Shown: positions 8,308-17,217 of the stretch, piece by piece
Numbering within the stretch: the stretch's first letter is position 1
How the letters are laid out: each line of letters opens with the position of its first letter
Assembly: GCF_000397065.2 (NCBI RefSeq)
Contig: NZ_KE007317.1
Location: 500,969 to 564,968 of the forward strand
Source of the DNA: Marinobacter lipolyticus SM19
GTDB lineage: Bacteria > Pseudomonadota > Gammaproteobacteria > Pseudomonadales > Oleiphilaceae
Direction of reading: 5' to 3'
Length of the DNA stretch: 64,000 nt
Notes under the pieces: model-generated
Database searches by the model: none
Seen by the model: the letters and a program-made list of their open reading frames with translations, nothing else
What the model was told of the DNA's origin: nothing
Position numbers and translations under genes: made by a program

Positions 8308-9594
8308 CTAGAGGAACTGATAATTCAACCCGATTGAAACCCAGTTTTCCCTGAATTCCCGCACTGGGACTTTACTATCACGCTGATCATGCCCAACCCT
8401 GCTCAAAAGACTCAGCTTGCGACTGAGCTGATAATCAAGCCCCGCATTGACGCGAAATAACACATCCGCGGTATCATCATCACTGTACGTCAGGTAGTTA
8501 TATCCTCCCCCGAGCGTTGCACTGACCTGGGCAGTCACGGGCCGGCGGTAGGTCGCGTTAAACCCAGAACTTTCCTCCTCCGTGCCGAGGTCGATGTAGT
8601 CTGATCGGCTGGCAAACGCAGTCAACGCGAAGGTAGAGCCCGCACTGAACTCCTTGGTCGCCCGGAAACGTACCGCTGAGACTTCCACTGCACCGGTTTG
8701 CTCCTGGCGGAACACAAACTCCCCAAAACGGATGTCAAAGTCTGAGGTTGCGTCTGTCAGTTCCCGGCTGGCTTCAAGGGACATTTCAGTGGTCGGATTT
8801 ACCTGACGGATGACTTCCAGATTTCCCACAAATCCGTCGGTGCTGCGGGTAGTGTTATTCAGGGTGGTTTCAATCTCACTGCCCCCCGCAGACCCTTTCA
8901 GGCTGGTTGCCGCCCACTCCTTGCCGAATGTCAGACTCAATGTATCCCGATCAATTTCTTCTTCAGTATCAAGTTCCCCTTCATCCCGGGACGCCGTGAC
9001 ACCTCCGTAGAAAGAGGCGCTGAAGAAATGCTTGAACGCGATTGTGCCTATATAACGTTCCCCGTCTCTTTCCTCTGGTTCACTGAACTCTGTATTCTCA
9101 TACTCAGCAGCGAACGAAATCTGGTCAACAGGGCTAAGCCTCAAGGTCCATACTGGCCCGGTTCGAAAAACGTTCTTTCGGGTTAGGTTATTCGGGTTAT
9201 TATTACCACGGCTGTCCTGGGCAATATCTCTCATATTATCAGTGACCTGCCACACCAGGCCGTCAACAATGCGGCAGTCACCGGCGAAATCCAGATTGGC
9301 ATAGATTTCTGGATCGAACGTATCATCCAGCCAATAGCCATAACCAAGCCTTGCGCCCAGGTCCGAATTACATTGTCCGGGGTCCGATGTATGCCGGACA
9401 CCGAGGTAAACCCGGGATTCAATATCAGATTCCTCGTTGGTGCTGGTTTGACCGGCATTGTCGGTATACCTGGAGTTCACCTCACCGGTAACCCCTGCTG
9501 GCGCAGCCTGAAGTGACAAAGGGGTGAGCACCAGGATACTGCTCAACAACCCGCTAAACGGGCAGACAACTCTTGCGCTTTTCCGGTTAACCAT
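8308..9594 (-). CDS. outer-membrane beta-barrel protein of the polysaccharide locus
   Basis: A 428-residue exported protein. A signal peptide (about MVNRKSARVV to LSLQAAPA) is followed by alternating polar/hydrophobic strands throughout and a C-terminus WVSIGLNYQFL, typical of a barrel. It resembles the conserved barrel that accompanies the XrtA-type kinase and chain-length genes. It may form the outer-membrane channel for the polymer or a partner of the export lipoprotein at 12054-12698, which has no barrel of its own. I chose the ATG at 9594, which overlaps the upstream stop by 8 bases with GGAG about 9 bases upstream; the frame is also open to 9672. Confidence 0.78.
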   Translation of the reverse strand: MVNRKSARVVCPFSGLLSSILVLTPLSLQAAPAGVTGEVNSRYTDNAGQTSTNEESDIESRVYLGVRHTSDPGQCNSDLGARLGYGYWLDDTFDPEIYANLDFAGDCRIVDGLVWQVTDNMRDIAQDSRGNNNPNNLTRKNVFRTGPVWTLRLSPVDQISFAAEYENTEFSEPEERDGERYIGTIAFKHFFSASFYGGVTASRDEGELDTEEEIDRDTLSLTFGKEWAATSLKGSAGGSEIETTLNNTTRSTDGFVGNLEVIRQVNPTTEMSLEASRELTDATSDFDIRFGEFVFRQEQTGAVEVSAVRFRATKEFSAGSTFALTAFASRSDYIDLGTEEESSGFNATYRRPVTAQVSATLGGGYNYLTYSDDDTADVLFRVNAGLDYQLSRKLSLLSRVGHDQRDSKVPVREFRENWVSIGLNYQFL

Positions 9595-10492
9595 TAATGA
9601 CTGCTCCAACAAACTTTTCGGAATTAAAGGCTGTCGCAGCCTGCTCCACCAAATCCGGTGTAACCCGACCATGGGGTACCACTAACATAGCGTAATCACA
9701 CAACTCCGCCAGAATACGGGCATCGGGTGACTCGGTGATGGGAGCGGTGTCCAGGATAATAAAACGATCCGGGTAACGTCGTCTTACTGCCTGGAGAAAT
9801 TGCTTCATTCGAAAAGAGGTAAAAAACTCCGCCGGAATTTCCCGTTGGCTTCCTGCTGGAATAAGGCGAAGTCTGGGAATACCCGTTGGGTAAAGAATCC
9901 GTGCGATGTCATAGTCAGAATCATCAAGGAAATCCGTCAGACCGAATTCCGGCTGGATGTCCAGGGTTGTGTTCAGAGAGGGCTCTCTGAGATTACAGTC
10001 TATAATCAGTGCCGTTTTGGATTGATCGAACGCAAAAGCAGCGGCAAGATTCAGCGCTACAAACGAGCAACCAGCCCCCGCCGAGGCGCCGGTAACAACC
10101 ATTGTGAAGTTGTTTCCTCCGGATGTTTCCAGTAATCGGGTGCGCAAATCACGGAACCGGTTTACCATTCGCTGGTTTTTCGATTCGGGATAAATAATGC
10201 GACGCTCGTCCATGTCATCACGAGTAAGCCTGCGCGGTTCCTGCATTCGCACAATCTGCTTACTGATGACATAACGGTCAACAGCGCCCGGCCCCAGTTC
10301 CAGAGAACTGGGGACCAACATCCTCGAGTCATCCCACTCGGAATACGGGACACCTTCTCCGTTCAACTCATTCTTTTTTTTCAGCCAATAACTCTCATCA
10401 CCCTGTGTTTCACCGGTGCTCTTATTGGTGGCAGTGGGCGAAGCCTCTGTGCCTTTCGGAGGATCGTCTATTTTATTCTTATGATCGGTCAT
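9587..10492 (-). CDS. CpsD/CapB-like ATPase with degenerate Walker A
   Basis: A 301-residue cytoplasmic protein of the BY-kinase/ParA-like fold. After a disordered, charged N-terminus of about 110 residues come GASAGAGCSF at 135-144, ALIIDCNLREPSLN at 161-174 (Walker A') and RFIILDTAP near 240 (Walker B). In the P-loop the usual lysine is cysteine (C142), and there is no C-terminal tyrosine cluster. Both points argue against ordinary autokinase activity, though Walker A' keeps its aspartate (D165). It overlaps the chain-length gene by ATGA, so the two are translated together, as in Wzc-type systems split into two proteins. It likely partners the Wzz-like protein in controlling chain length. 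Confidence 0.8.
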   Translation of the reverse strand: MTDHKNKIDDPPKGTEASPTATNKSTGETQGDESYWLKKKNELNGEGVPYSEWDDSRMLVPSSLELGPGAVDRYVISKQIVRMQEPRRLTRDDMDERRIIYPESKNQRMVNRFRDLRTRLLETSGGNNFTMVVTGASAGAGCSFVALNLAAAFAFDQSKTALIIDCNLREPSLNTTLDIQPEFGLTDFLDDSDYDIARILYPTGIPRLRLIPAGSQREIPAEFFTSFRMKQFLQAVRRRYPDRFIILDTAPITESPDARILAELCDYAMLVVPHGRVTPDLVEQAATAFNSEKFVGAVING

Positions 10493-12018
10493 CCGATGAC
10501 TCCTATTAATGAAGCAACGACAATAGCGACATAGGCGACTACAGCAACGATTGCGCAGCCGCCCACAAGTATAGTGCCCCTACGGTCACGACGTTGCTCG
10601 AACGGGGTACTCACATGCGGAAGTTCGACCAGAACCGGTAAATCGTTGTCGTCTTCTAGTTGGTATCTTGTGCGCACCCTGGGATCAATCTGCAGAAGCC
10701 CCGCTGCAAGACCAAACGGTGCGAGCAATCCAAGGAACAAACCCGCCGCTGCAAACGTCGAGAATTTGGGGCCCGACGTTCCCAGCGGGAATTGTGCCTT
10801 CTCGTTGATTCTGTAGTTCAGGCCCTGCCCCTCTACATCCAGATGCATGGAAACACGCGCCTTTTCCCGACGCTTCAGCAGGTCATCATAGATCTGCTTG
10901 TTCACTTCCATATCGCGGGTGAGATCGGAATACTGGGCCTTGTTCTCCTGGATTCTCTCCATTCGCCTGGACTGCTCGGCAAGCAACTGCTCAAACGAGC
11001 GTATCCGGGTATTAATGGTCTGGATGTTTGCCCTGGTTCTCGAAAGTTCGGACTGGATTTCCTGATAGACCGGATTGGATACTACCTCTCCGGTTGCCGG
11101 AAGTGCCTCACTATCCTGACTGGCCAATGCCCTGGCACGCTGGCTGCGTAATTCCCTCAATTGCTCCCTGAGAATGACAATATCCGGATAACTGTCGTGA
11201 TACTGCAGGCGAAGGTTGTCCAGTTTTTCCTCAAGGGAATTGATCCTGGATTGATAAGCATCCACGGTCCGCCCTTCGCGAACGGTAGGGTTCACACGGT
11301 TTAGCTCATTTAACAGCGACCGTGCCCGGGTTTGCAGCTCCGCACGCTCCAGTTCCGCTAGTTCAAGCTGGTTTCTCAGGTTGGCCATCCGGTTGTTAGC
11401 TTCGCTCTCAGTCCCATCTACGTTTTCCGACAAGAACTGCTTGAGCTGCTCTTCAACCTCCGCCAACTGGTTTTCATAGCTCTTGACCTGCTTATTGATA
11501 AACTCATAGGCGTTACGGCTTTCTGCACGCTTGCGCTCGCTGGTTTCTTCAATAAACAACTGCCCCATTCGTTGGGCAATCTGGAAGGCCTTCATCGGGG
11601 ACTCAGACTCGTAGGTAATGGCAAAGTAGCTATCTCCTCGGGGGCGCACGGAGAGATTACTACGCAATGCACCAATTCGTTCTTCAAGTTGTGAACGCTC
11701 CAGGTCTGCAGCCCCATCACCGAAAATGGACTTATCGAGCGCCACCTGTTCCATCACACTTCGGCTCCAGAGCAACTCCTTCGCCGCAGACGCGCGATCA
11801 TTGATTTCAGTAGCTACCGCACTACCTTCCATCAGGGGGCGAATAATATTTCGGTCATCAATAAAGATGATGGTTTCTGACTGGTATTTGTAGGGCCAGA
11901 GAAAACCCGCTGCCAGCACACCAAAACTGACCACGATAAAAAGCAGGAGAGCGAGCCATTTTCTCGCCCGCACTTCCCTCAGGATCTCAACGGGTACCTG
12001 TGATAGAGGTAAAGCCAT
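10489..12018 (-). CDS. Wzz/GNVR chain-length determinant protein
   Basis: A 509-residue inner-membrane protein. It has a Wzz domain with a first membrane segment (ALLLFIVVSFGVLAAGFLWPY, residues 20-40) and a long periplasmic coiled-coil region of about residues 160-400. A GNVR-like segment YNINEKAQFPLGTSGPK-type near 418 precedes a second membrane segment, and a third hydrophobic stretch ends the protein. Proteins of this type set polymer length and connect polymerisation to export. It matches the exosortase-A-associated chain-length family in size. It lies 35 bases after the export lipoprotein gene and overlaps the CpsD-like gene. Confidence 0.9.
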   Translation of the reverse strand: MALPLSQVPVEILREVRARKWLALLLFIVVSFGVLAAGFLWPYKYQSETIIFIDDRNIIRPLMEGSAVATEINDRASAAKELLWSRSVMEQVALDKSIFGDGAADLERSQLEERIGALRSNLSVRPRGDSYFAITYESESPMKAFQIAQRMGQLFIEETSERKRAESRNAYEFINKQVKSYENQLAEVEEQLKQFLSENVDGTESEANNRMANLRNQLELAELERAELQTRARSLLNELNRVNPTVREGRTVDAYQSRINSLEEKLDNLRLQYHDSYPDIVILREQLRELRSQRARALASQDSEALPATGEVVSNPVYQEIQSELSRTRANIQTINTRIRSFEQLLAEQSRRMERIQENKAQYSDLTRDMEVNKQIYDDLLKRREKARVSMHLDVEGQGLNYRINEKAQFPLGTSGPKFSTFAAAGLFLGLLAPFGLAAGLLQIDPRVRTRYQLEDDNDLPVLVELPHVSTPFEQRRDRRGTILVGGCAIVAVVAYVAIVVASLIGVIG

Positions 12019-12053
12019 AGCGACAAACTCACAATAGATCTAGCAACTGGAAC

Positions 12054-12698
12054 TCAAAAACTCCGCTCTGGAACACTGAGAATATCCCCGGGGCGTATCG
12101 CATAATTGGTTTCGACATCGCCATTGTTGAGAATATCCTCAAGCCGAATGGGGATTGCGACCACCTCACCGTTCATCTTTCGGTACAGCATGGATTTGTT
12201 CAGTGCCGCAAACGGGGTAGCGCCACCCGCTCCAAGAACAACGTCAAGCACCGTCATACCTGCGCGATGGGGAACAGAGGAAGGTTGCTGCACGGCCCCG
12301 GTCACCCGCACGCGATCGCTGTATTCATGACTGCCCATAGACGTCACAACGATGCTGACTTGTGGTTCCCGGATATACTGTGCGAGGCTTCTCTCGATTA
12401 CCTCAGCAAGATTAGCCGGTGTCCGGCCAGCAGCCCGGACGTCGCCAACAAGAGGCACGGAAATCATGCCGTCAGGTCGGACTGGAACGGAAATGCTCAG
12501 ATCCTCGTTTCTCCAGACTGAAACCTGCACCACGTCAGTCGGTCCGAGTACATACTCGTCTACGCCGGTAGAGGTATTAAGGCGCAAGGCGCGCTGGATC
12601 TTCTCCGGGGAGGAGGGAGATGGGCCGGCACAACCAGCAGCTAGCGCTACTGCAGCCAGGAGCAGGGCAAACCCTGCAAGGGAGTACTTCCGTGACAT
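12054..12698 (-). CDS. polysaccharide export lipoprotein (Wza-like, short form)
   Basis: A 214-residue lipoprotein. The signal peptide ends in ALAAGC, so lipidation would be at C23. A Poly_export domain follows (EYVLGPTDVVQVSVW, then VRPDGMISVPLVGDVRAAGRT), and then a SLBB-like ligand-binding region (VRVTGAVQQPSSVPHRAGMTVLDVV). It lacks the C-terminal amphipathic helix through which full-length Wza crosses the outer membrane, so a separate barrel is expected; the barrel gene at 8308-9594 is a candidate. It is the second gene of the operon, after the sugar transferase. Confidence 0.88.
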   Translation of the reverse strand: MSRKYSLAGFALLLAAVALAAGCAGPSPSSPEKIQRALRLNTSTGVDEYVLGPTDVVQVSVWRNEDLSISVPVRPDGMISVPLVGDVRAAGRTPANLAEVIERSLAQYIREPQVSIVVTSMGSHEYSDRVRVTGAVQQPSSVPHRAGMTVLDVVLGAGGATPFAALNKSMLYRKMNGEVVAIPIRLEDILNNGDVETNYAIRPGDILSVPERSF

Positions 12699-12760
12699 TT
12701 TGAATCCTCTCTACAAGTCCTTGCTTCATTCCATGTTTCGGGAACAGCACAACCCCGAAA

Positions 12761-14173
12761 CTACCTTGACCCTTTTTTGAACAATACCACTTCCACTGTT
12801 TGAATTATAATCAACAAATCCAGCAACAAACTCTGGTTCTTAATATAGTAAAGATCGTAACGAAGTTTCTCTCTGGTATCTTCTTCGTTGTCTGCATAGG
12901 CAAAGCATAGCTGAGCCCAGCCAGTCAGGCCTGGTTTTACTCGGTGTCTTTCACTATAAAAGGGGATTTTTTCCGACAACTGTTCGACAAATACCGGGCG
13001 CTCCGGCCGCGGGCCAACAAATGCCATCGAACCGGTTAGCACATTGAAAATCTGTGGTAACTCATCAATACGCAGCTTTCGAATAAACTCCCCTACTCTC
13101 GTGACCCGGGAATCATTCTGACTGGCCCAGACAGCCCCGTTCTTTTCCGCGTCGGTGACCATGGAGCGGAATTTGTAAACTCTGAAGATGCGTCCGTTTA
13201 ATCCCACGCGCTCCTGGCTATACAAAACTGGTGCCTTGAGTCCATCTTCGATCTTGATGGCAATAACGGTAAGAATCATTAATGGAAGACCCACCAATAA
13301 CAGGGTGGTTGCCGCGAGAAAGTCCAGTGAACGTTTGCCGACCCCAAATACTGACGACACTTTGAACCCGTCAGAAAACACCAGCCAGCCCCGGGTCACC
13401 ATTTCCAATGCGACCTTCCTGGATTCCCGCTCATAAAAGGTTGCACCGTCCACGATCCGCACCCCGTACATCTTGCACTCCAGGAGATCCTCCATTGGCA
13501 AGCCTTTCCTGCGGTCGTCTACGGCAACTACAATTTCGCTCACCGGATATTTACGGATGTGTTGCAAAAGAGTGCCCGGCAATCGCATCAGGTGTTCCTC
13601 ACCAATTTCAACCGCTTCATCCGGTAGCGGGACAAAACCTGTAAAAACGAACCCCTGACGGTTCAGCGGTGTTTTCAGATCCATGAGCAATTGCCGTGCC
13701 CTGTACCCTGCTCCCAGAACCAGAACTTTCCGTTTGAACGCGTCCTTTCCCGCAACAGCAAAAAAGATCAGGCGAAAGATGCCCAGGAGAAACAATCCAA
13801 AGACAGAGGCAGATGTAAGTATGTCGGAGAAGCCCAGATACCAAAGCCATTCATTTCCGAAAATGTAGAACAACCCGGAAGCCGGCACACCGATAATCAG
13901 CGAGAAGATTGTCCGTAACATCATGCCGGACATGCCTTCCTCAAGGCGTGACTGGTGAACACCCAGTGCGACCATTACGATGAGATTGACGATGCCAAAT
14001 GCGAACGCAGACGGTAACAGGAACTCAATATTGTCAAGGAAGAGAGAGAGTTCGCCAAAATAGCGGAAAAAGACAGCGATCAGAAAACTTACGGCAAGAA
14101 CGACCAGGTCAATAAGGCCCAGTATAACGAAAGGAACGTGAATATAGTGCCTGAACAATCTGACGTGGGCCAC
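12761..14173 (-). CDS. undecaprenyl-phosphate sugar phosphotransferase (initiating transferase)
   Basis: A 470-residue PHPT-type initiating transferase. Four or five N-terminal membrane segments occupy about residues 13-140. A Rossmann-like nucleotide-binding domain follows (KVLVLGAGYRARQLL). The C-terminal bacterial sugar transferase domain has YSQERVGLNGRIFRVYKFRSM, FIRKLRIDELPQIFNVL and VKPGLTGWAQ. It transfers a sugar-1-phosphate to undecaprenyl phosphate, the committed step of repeat-unit assembly. It matches the EpsB-like family found with exosortase A. The start is a GTG at 14173 with AAGGAG 6 bases upstream. It is the first gene of the cluster on this strand; the 180-base gap to prpD should hold its promoter, though I see no clear consensus. 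Confidence 0.92.
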   Translation of the reverse strand: MAHVRLFRHYIHVPFVILGLIDLVVLAVSFLIAVFFRYFGELSLFLDNIEFLLPSAFAFGIVNLIVMVALGVHQSRLEEGMSGMMLRTIFSLIIGVPASGLFYIFGNEWLWYLGFSDILTSASVFGLFLLGIFRLIFFAVAGKDAFKRKVLVLGAGYRARQLLMDLKTPLNRQGFVFTGFVPLPDEAVEIGEEHLMRLPGTLLQHIRKYPVSEIVVAVDDRRKGLPMEDLLECKMYGVRIVDGATFYERESRKVALEMVTRGWLVFSDGFKVSSVFGVGKRSLDFLAATTLLLVGLPLMILTVIAIKIEDGLKAPVLYSQERVGLNGRIFRVYKFRSMVTDAEKNGAVWASQNDSRVTRVGEFIRKLRIDELPQIFNVLTGSMAFVGPRPERPVFVEQLSEKIPFYSERHRVKPGLTGWAQLCFAYADNEEDTREKLRYDLYYIKNQSLLLDLLIIIQTVEVVLFKKGSR

Positions 14174-14354
14174 GCCAACTCCTTTTGCTGCTCTTAATAA
14201 AAGCGTCTACGCATCCAATGCTGCAGAACTTACAGAAGCAAAGTTTACTGCATTCTGATGATACTGCAATGGTCCACTGGAACAGCTGCGTAACCTTGTC
14301 ATAAAACCGTTATAACACCGTGTTCACTCACAGGGTCTACATCTCAAGATAGTG

Positions 14355-15839
14355 TCAGATCACGAAAAGCTGTACGAATTCGTGGGCTGACATGTTCTCA
14401 AGGGCCTTTTGCTCTTTGCATAAGTCAAAGATCTGACGGCAGCGTTCAGCAGGAAACCGGGTCGCCAGATTGCTTCGGAACTTCTCTTCCAGCAACGGGA
14501 TCCCCTCTTTCCTGCGGCGCCGATGGCCAATGGGATACTCTACCGCCACCTTGTCGGTACTGCTTCCGTCCTTGAAGAATACCTGGATGGCGTTGGCAAT
14601 GGAGCGTTTCTCCGGCTCCAGGTACTCACGGGTATATCGCTCATCTTCCACGATATCCATTCTGGATCGGATCTTGTCGATGATGGGATTAGCCTCGTGG
14701 AAGTCATCTTCGTAGTGCTCGGCCATCAGGCTACCGAAGATCAGGGGGACTGCCGCCATATACTGCAGACAATGATCCCGATCCGCAGCGTTGGCTAGCT
14801 TGCCTTCCTTGGAGATGATGCGAATGGCGGACTCATGGGTGGTGATGACAATCCGGTCGATGTCATCGAGCCGGTCTCTCACTTGTGGGTGCAGGGTAAC
14901 GGCTGCCTCGGCAGCGGTCTGGGCATGAAACTCCGCCGGGAAGGAAATCTTGAACAGAATATTTTCCATCACATAGGAGCCAAAATCCTGCGGCAGGGAA
15001 AACCGCTGCTTGTCCTTCGGCTTCAGTTTCTGGTCTTTGTTGGCCTTGCTGAACAGCACATCGTAGAAGCCCCACTGGGGCGCCGTCAGCACCCCCGGGA
15101 TGCCCATCTCGCCACGCATGGCGATATCCGCCAGACGCACCGCCCTGGAAGTTGCGTCGCCTGCCGCCCAGGATTTTCGGGAGCCGGCATTGGGCGCATG
15201 GCGATAGGTTCTGAGGGACTGGCCGTCCACCCAGGCATGGGACAACGCGGATAACAGTTGCTCCCGACTAGCGCCCATGAGCTTGGCGGTGACCGCTGTC
15301 GATGCCACTTTGACCAGGACCACATGGTCCAGCCCCACGCGATTAAAGGAGTTCTCCAGCGCCAGCACGCCCTGGATTTCATGGGCCATGATCATGGCTT
15401 CCAGTACGGTTCGCATGGTGAGGGCGTCCTTGCCCCCGGCCACCCGCTTCTGGGAGACATGATCCGCGACCGCCAGAATGCCGCCGAGGTTATCCGATGG
15501 ATGCCCCCACTCCGCCGCCAGCCAGGTATCGTTGTAATCCAGCCAGCGCACAATGCAGCCAATATCCCAAGCAGCCTTCACCGGATCCATCCGGAAGGAC
15601 GTGCCAGGCACCCTGGCACCGTGGGGAACAACAGTCCCCTCAACAATTGGTCCCAAATGCTTGGTGCATTCCGGGAAGCGCAATGCCAGCAACCCACACC
15701 CCAGGGTGTCCATCAGGCAGTTGCGGGCGGTGTTCCAGGCTTCTGCACTGTCGACTTTGTAGGTCAGGACGTAGTCCGCAATTTTCTGCAGGACGTCGTC
15801 GTAATCGGGTCGAACATTCTGGTCTACATTACTGCTCAT
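14355..15839 (-). CDS. prpD: 2-methylcitrate dehydratase PrpD
   Basis: A 494-residue MmgE/PrpD family enzyme that dehydrates 2-methylcitrate to 2-methylaconitate. Landmarks are [42 protein letters not shown] and [15 protein letters not shown]. The ATG at 15839 has AAGGAA about 8 bases upstream and gives the usual family length; the frame is open to 15971 but would overlap prpF. It is the last gene of the propionate operon. acnD and prpF, which together do the same step by another route, are also present, so both alternatives for this reaction co-occur here as in several pseudomonads. Confidence 0.95.
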   Translation of the reverse strand: MSSNVDQNVRPDYDDVLQKIADYVLTYKVDSAEAWNTARNCLMDTLGCGLLALRFPECTKHLGPIVEGTVVPHGARVPGTSFRMDPVKAAWDIGCIVRWLDYNDTWLAAEWGHPSDNLGGILAVADHVSQKRVAGGKDALTMRTVLEAMIMAHEIQGVLALENSFNRVGLDHVVLVKVASTAVTAKLMGASREQLLSALSHAWVDGQSLRTYRHAPNAGSRKSWAAGDATSRAVRLADIAMRGEMGIPGVLTAPQWGFYDVLFSKANKDQKLKPKDKQRFSLPQDFGSYVMENILFKISFPAEFHAQTAAEAAVTLHPQVRDRLDDIDRIVITTHESAIRIISKEGKLANAADRDHCLQYMAAVPLIFGSLMAEHYEDDFHEANPIIDKIRSRMDIVEDERYTREYLEPEKRSIANAIQVFFKDGSSTDKVAVEYPIGHRRRRKEGIPLLEEKFRSNLATRFPAERCRQIFDLCKEQKALENMSAHEFVQLFVI

Positions 15840-15888
15840 TGGCGCTTTCCTTTTCCAAACGGATGAGGGATGGCCATGAATAACGGCT

Positions 15889-15911
15889 GACTTACCCGGT
15901 AAGGGTAAGTC
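15889..15911. repeat. perfect 9-bp hairpin between prpF and prpD
   Basis: GACTTACCC (15889-15897) and GGGTAAGTC (15903-15911) flank a 5-base loop. It sits 8 bases after the prpF stop in the 79-base gap before prpD. There is no T-run, so it is more likely an mRNA-stabilising or processing hairpin than a full terminator. Confidence 0.5.
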
Positions 15912-15918
15912 TAGGTCA

Positions 15919-17097
15919 TTACTGAGCGGTTTGCGGCACCCGAACCCAACCTTCCATGAGGATCCGCGCACTGCGGCTCATGATGGCTTTGGTCGCGGTC
16001 CACTGACCGTCCACTTGCCTGGCCTCGGCGCCGACCCGAAGGGTGCCAGACGGGTGTCCAAAGGTCACATGGGTACGGTCGCCCCCGCCGGCAGCCAGGT
16101 TCACCAGGGTTCCCGGAACGGCGGATGCCGTGGCAATCGCCACCGCGGCAGTGCCCATCATGGCGTGGTGAAGTTTGCCCATGGACAAAGCCCGCACCAA
16201 CACGTCCACATCCCCTGCCCCAATGTTCTTGCCGCTGGAGGACACGTAATCCACCGGCTTGGCGACAAACGCAACCTTTGGAGTGTGTTGACGGTTGGCG
16301 GCTTCCTCAATGTTTTGGATCAGCCCCATTTTCACCGCACCATGAGCACGAATGGTTTCAAACATGGCCAGGGCTTCAGGATCGCTGTTGATGTCGTCCT
16401 GCAGCTCGGCGCCCTTGTACCCGATGTCTTCCGCATTGACGAAGATGGTCGGGATACCGGCATTGATCATGGTGGCTTTCAGGGTGCCCACACCGGGCAC
16501 GTCCAGATCGTCCACCAGATTACCGGTGGGAAACATCGAACCCTCGCCATCGGCCGGGTCCATGAATTCCACCTGAACTTCGGCGGCCGGGAATGTCACC
16601 CCGTCCAGCTCGAAATCGCCGGTTTCCTGGACGTCACCGTTGGTGATCGGCACGTGAGCCACAATGGTTTTGCGGATGTTGGCCTGCCAGATGCGCACCG
16701 TACAGATGCCATCTTCAGGGATACGGTCTTTTGCAACGAAACCACTGTTGATGGCAAAAGCCCCAACGGCAGCGGTCAAGTTGCCGCAGTTGCCGCTCCA
16801 GTCAACGAACGGTTTGTCGATGGAGACCTGGCCGAACAGGTAGTCCACATCGTGATCCGGCTGCGTGGGTTCGGCCAGGATCACGGTTTTGCTGGTGCTG
16901 GACGTCGCGCCGCCCATGCCGTCAATCTGCTTCTGGTAGGGGTCGGGGCTACCGATTACCCGAAGCAGGAGTTTGTCCCGGGCTTCGCCGGGAACCTGAC
17001 AGGCGTCCGGAAGGTCCTGCAGGCGGAAGAACACGCCTTTGCTGGTGCCACCGCGCATGTAGGTGGCGGGGATTCTGATTTGGGGGTTGGTAGGCAT
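15919..17097 (-). CDS. prpF: 2-methylaconitate cis-trans isomerase PrpF
   Basis: A 392-residue enzyme of the PrpF/DAP-epimerase fold. It isomerises trans- to cis-2-methylaconitate, the product AcnD makes, so that it can be rehydrated. Signature stretches are [15 protein letters not shown] at the N-terminus, [32 protein letters not shown] (C in the catalytic region) and [11 protein letters not shown]. Full family length. It sits between acnD and prpD on the minus strand; the 120-base gap upstream carries two REP-like elements. Confidence 0.95.
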   Translation of the reverse strand: MPTNPQIRIPATYMRGGTSKGVFFRLQDLPDACQVPGEARDKLLLRVIGSPDPYQKQIDGMGGATSSTSKTVILAEPTQPDHDVDYLFGQVSIDKPFVDWSGNCGNLTAAVGAFAINSGFVAKDRIPEDGICTVRIWQANIRKTIVAHVPITNGDVQETGDFELDGVTFPAAEVQVEFMDPADGEGSMFPTGNLVDDLDVPGVGTLKATMINAGIPTIFVNAEDIGYKGAELQDDINSDPEALAMFETIRAHGAVKMGLIQNIEEAANRQHTPKVAFVAKPVDYVSSSGKNIGAGDVDVLVRALSMGKLHHAMMGTAAVAIATASAVPGTLVNLAAGGGDRTHVTFGHPSGTLRVGAEARQVDGQWTATKAIMSRSARILMEGWVRVPQTAQ

Positions 17098-17118
17098 AGG
17101 GTACCTTTTACCTTTCTT

Positions 17119-17148
17119 GTCGGATTACGCTTCGCTAATCCGACCTAC
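17119..17148 (+). repeat. REP-like hairpin element, copy A1
   Basis: A 30-base element with GTCGGATTA and TAATCCGAC arms around a CGCTTCGC core, followed by CTAC. Identical in sequence to copy C2 at 22028-22057. It forms an inverted pair with A2, in the acnD-prpF gap. Confidence 0.85.
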
Positions 17149-17171
17149 ATTGGCTCGGCGATAACTTGGAC

Positions 17172-17207
17172 GTAGGTCGGATTAGGCCCGAAGGGCCGTA
17201 ATCCGAC
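17172..17207 (-). repeat. REP-like hairpin element, copy A2
   Basis: Same arms as A1 but inverted (it begins GTAGGTCGGATTA) and with a longer GGCCCGAAGGGCC core. It ends 10 bases before the acnD stop side of the gap. Confidence 0.85.
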
Positions 17208-17217
17208 ATTCCCTGGA

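Noticed and set aside
14174..14354. possible sigma-54 promoter for the polysaccharide operon
   Set aside because: A GG...GC pair was seen on the minus strand, but the spacing is too short for a -24/-12 promoter.
15931..17175. 414-codon open frame on the plus strand opposite prpF
   Set aside because: Complementary to intact prpF; His/Gly-rich sequence of no family.
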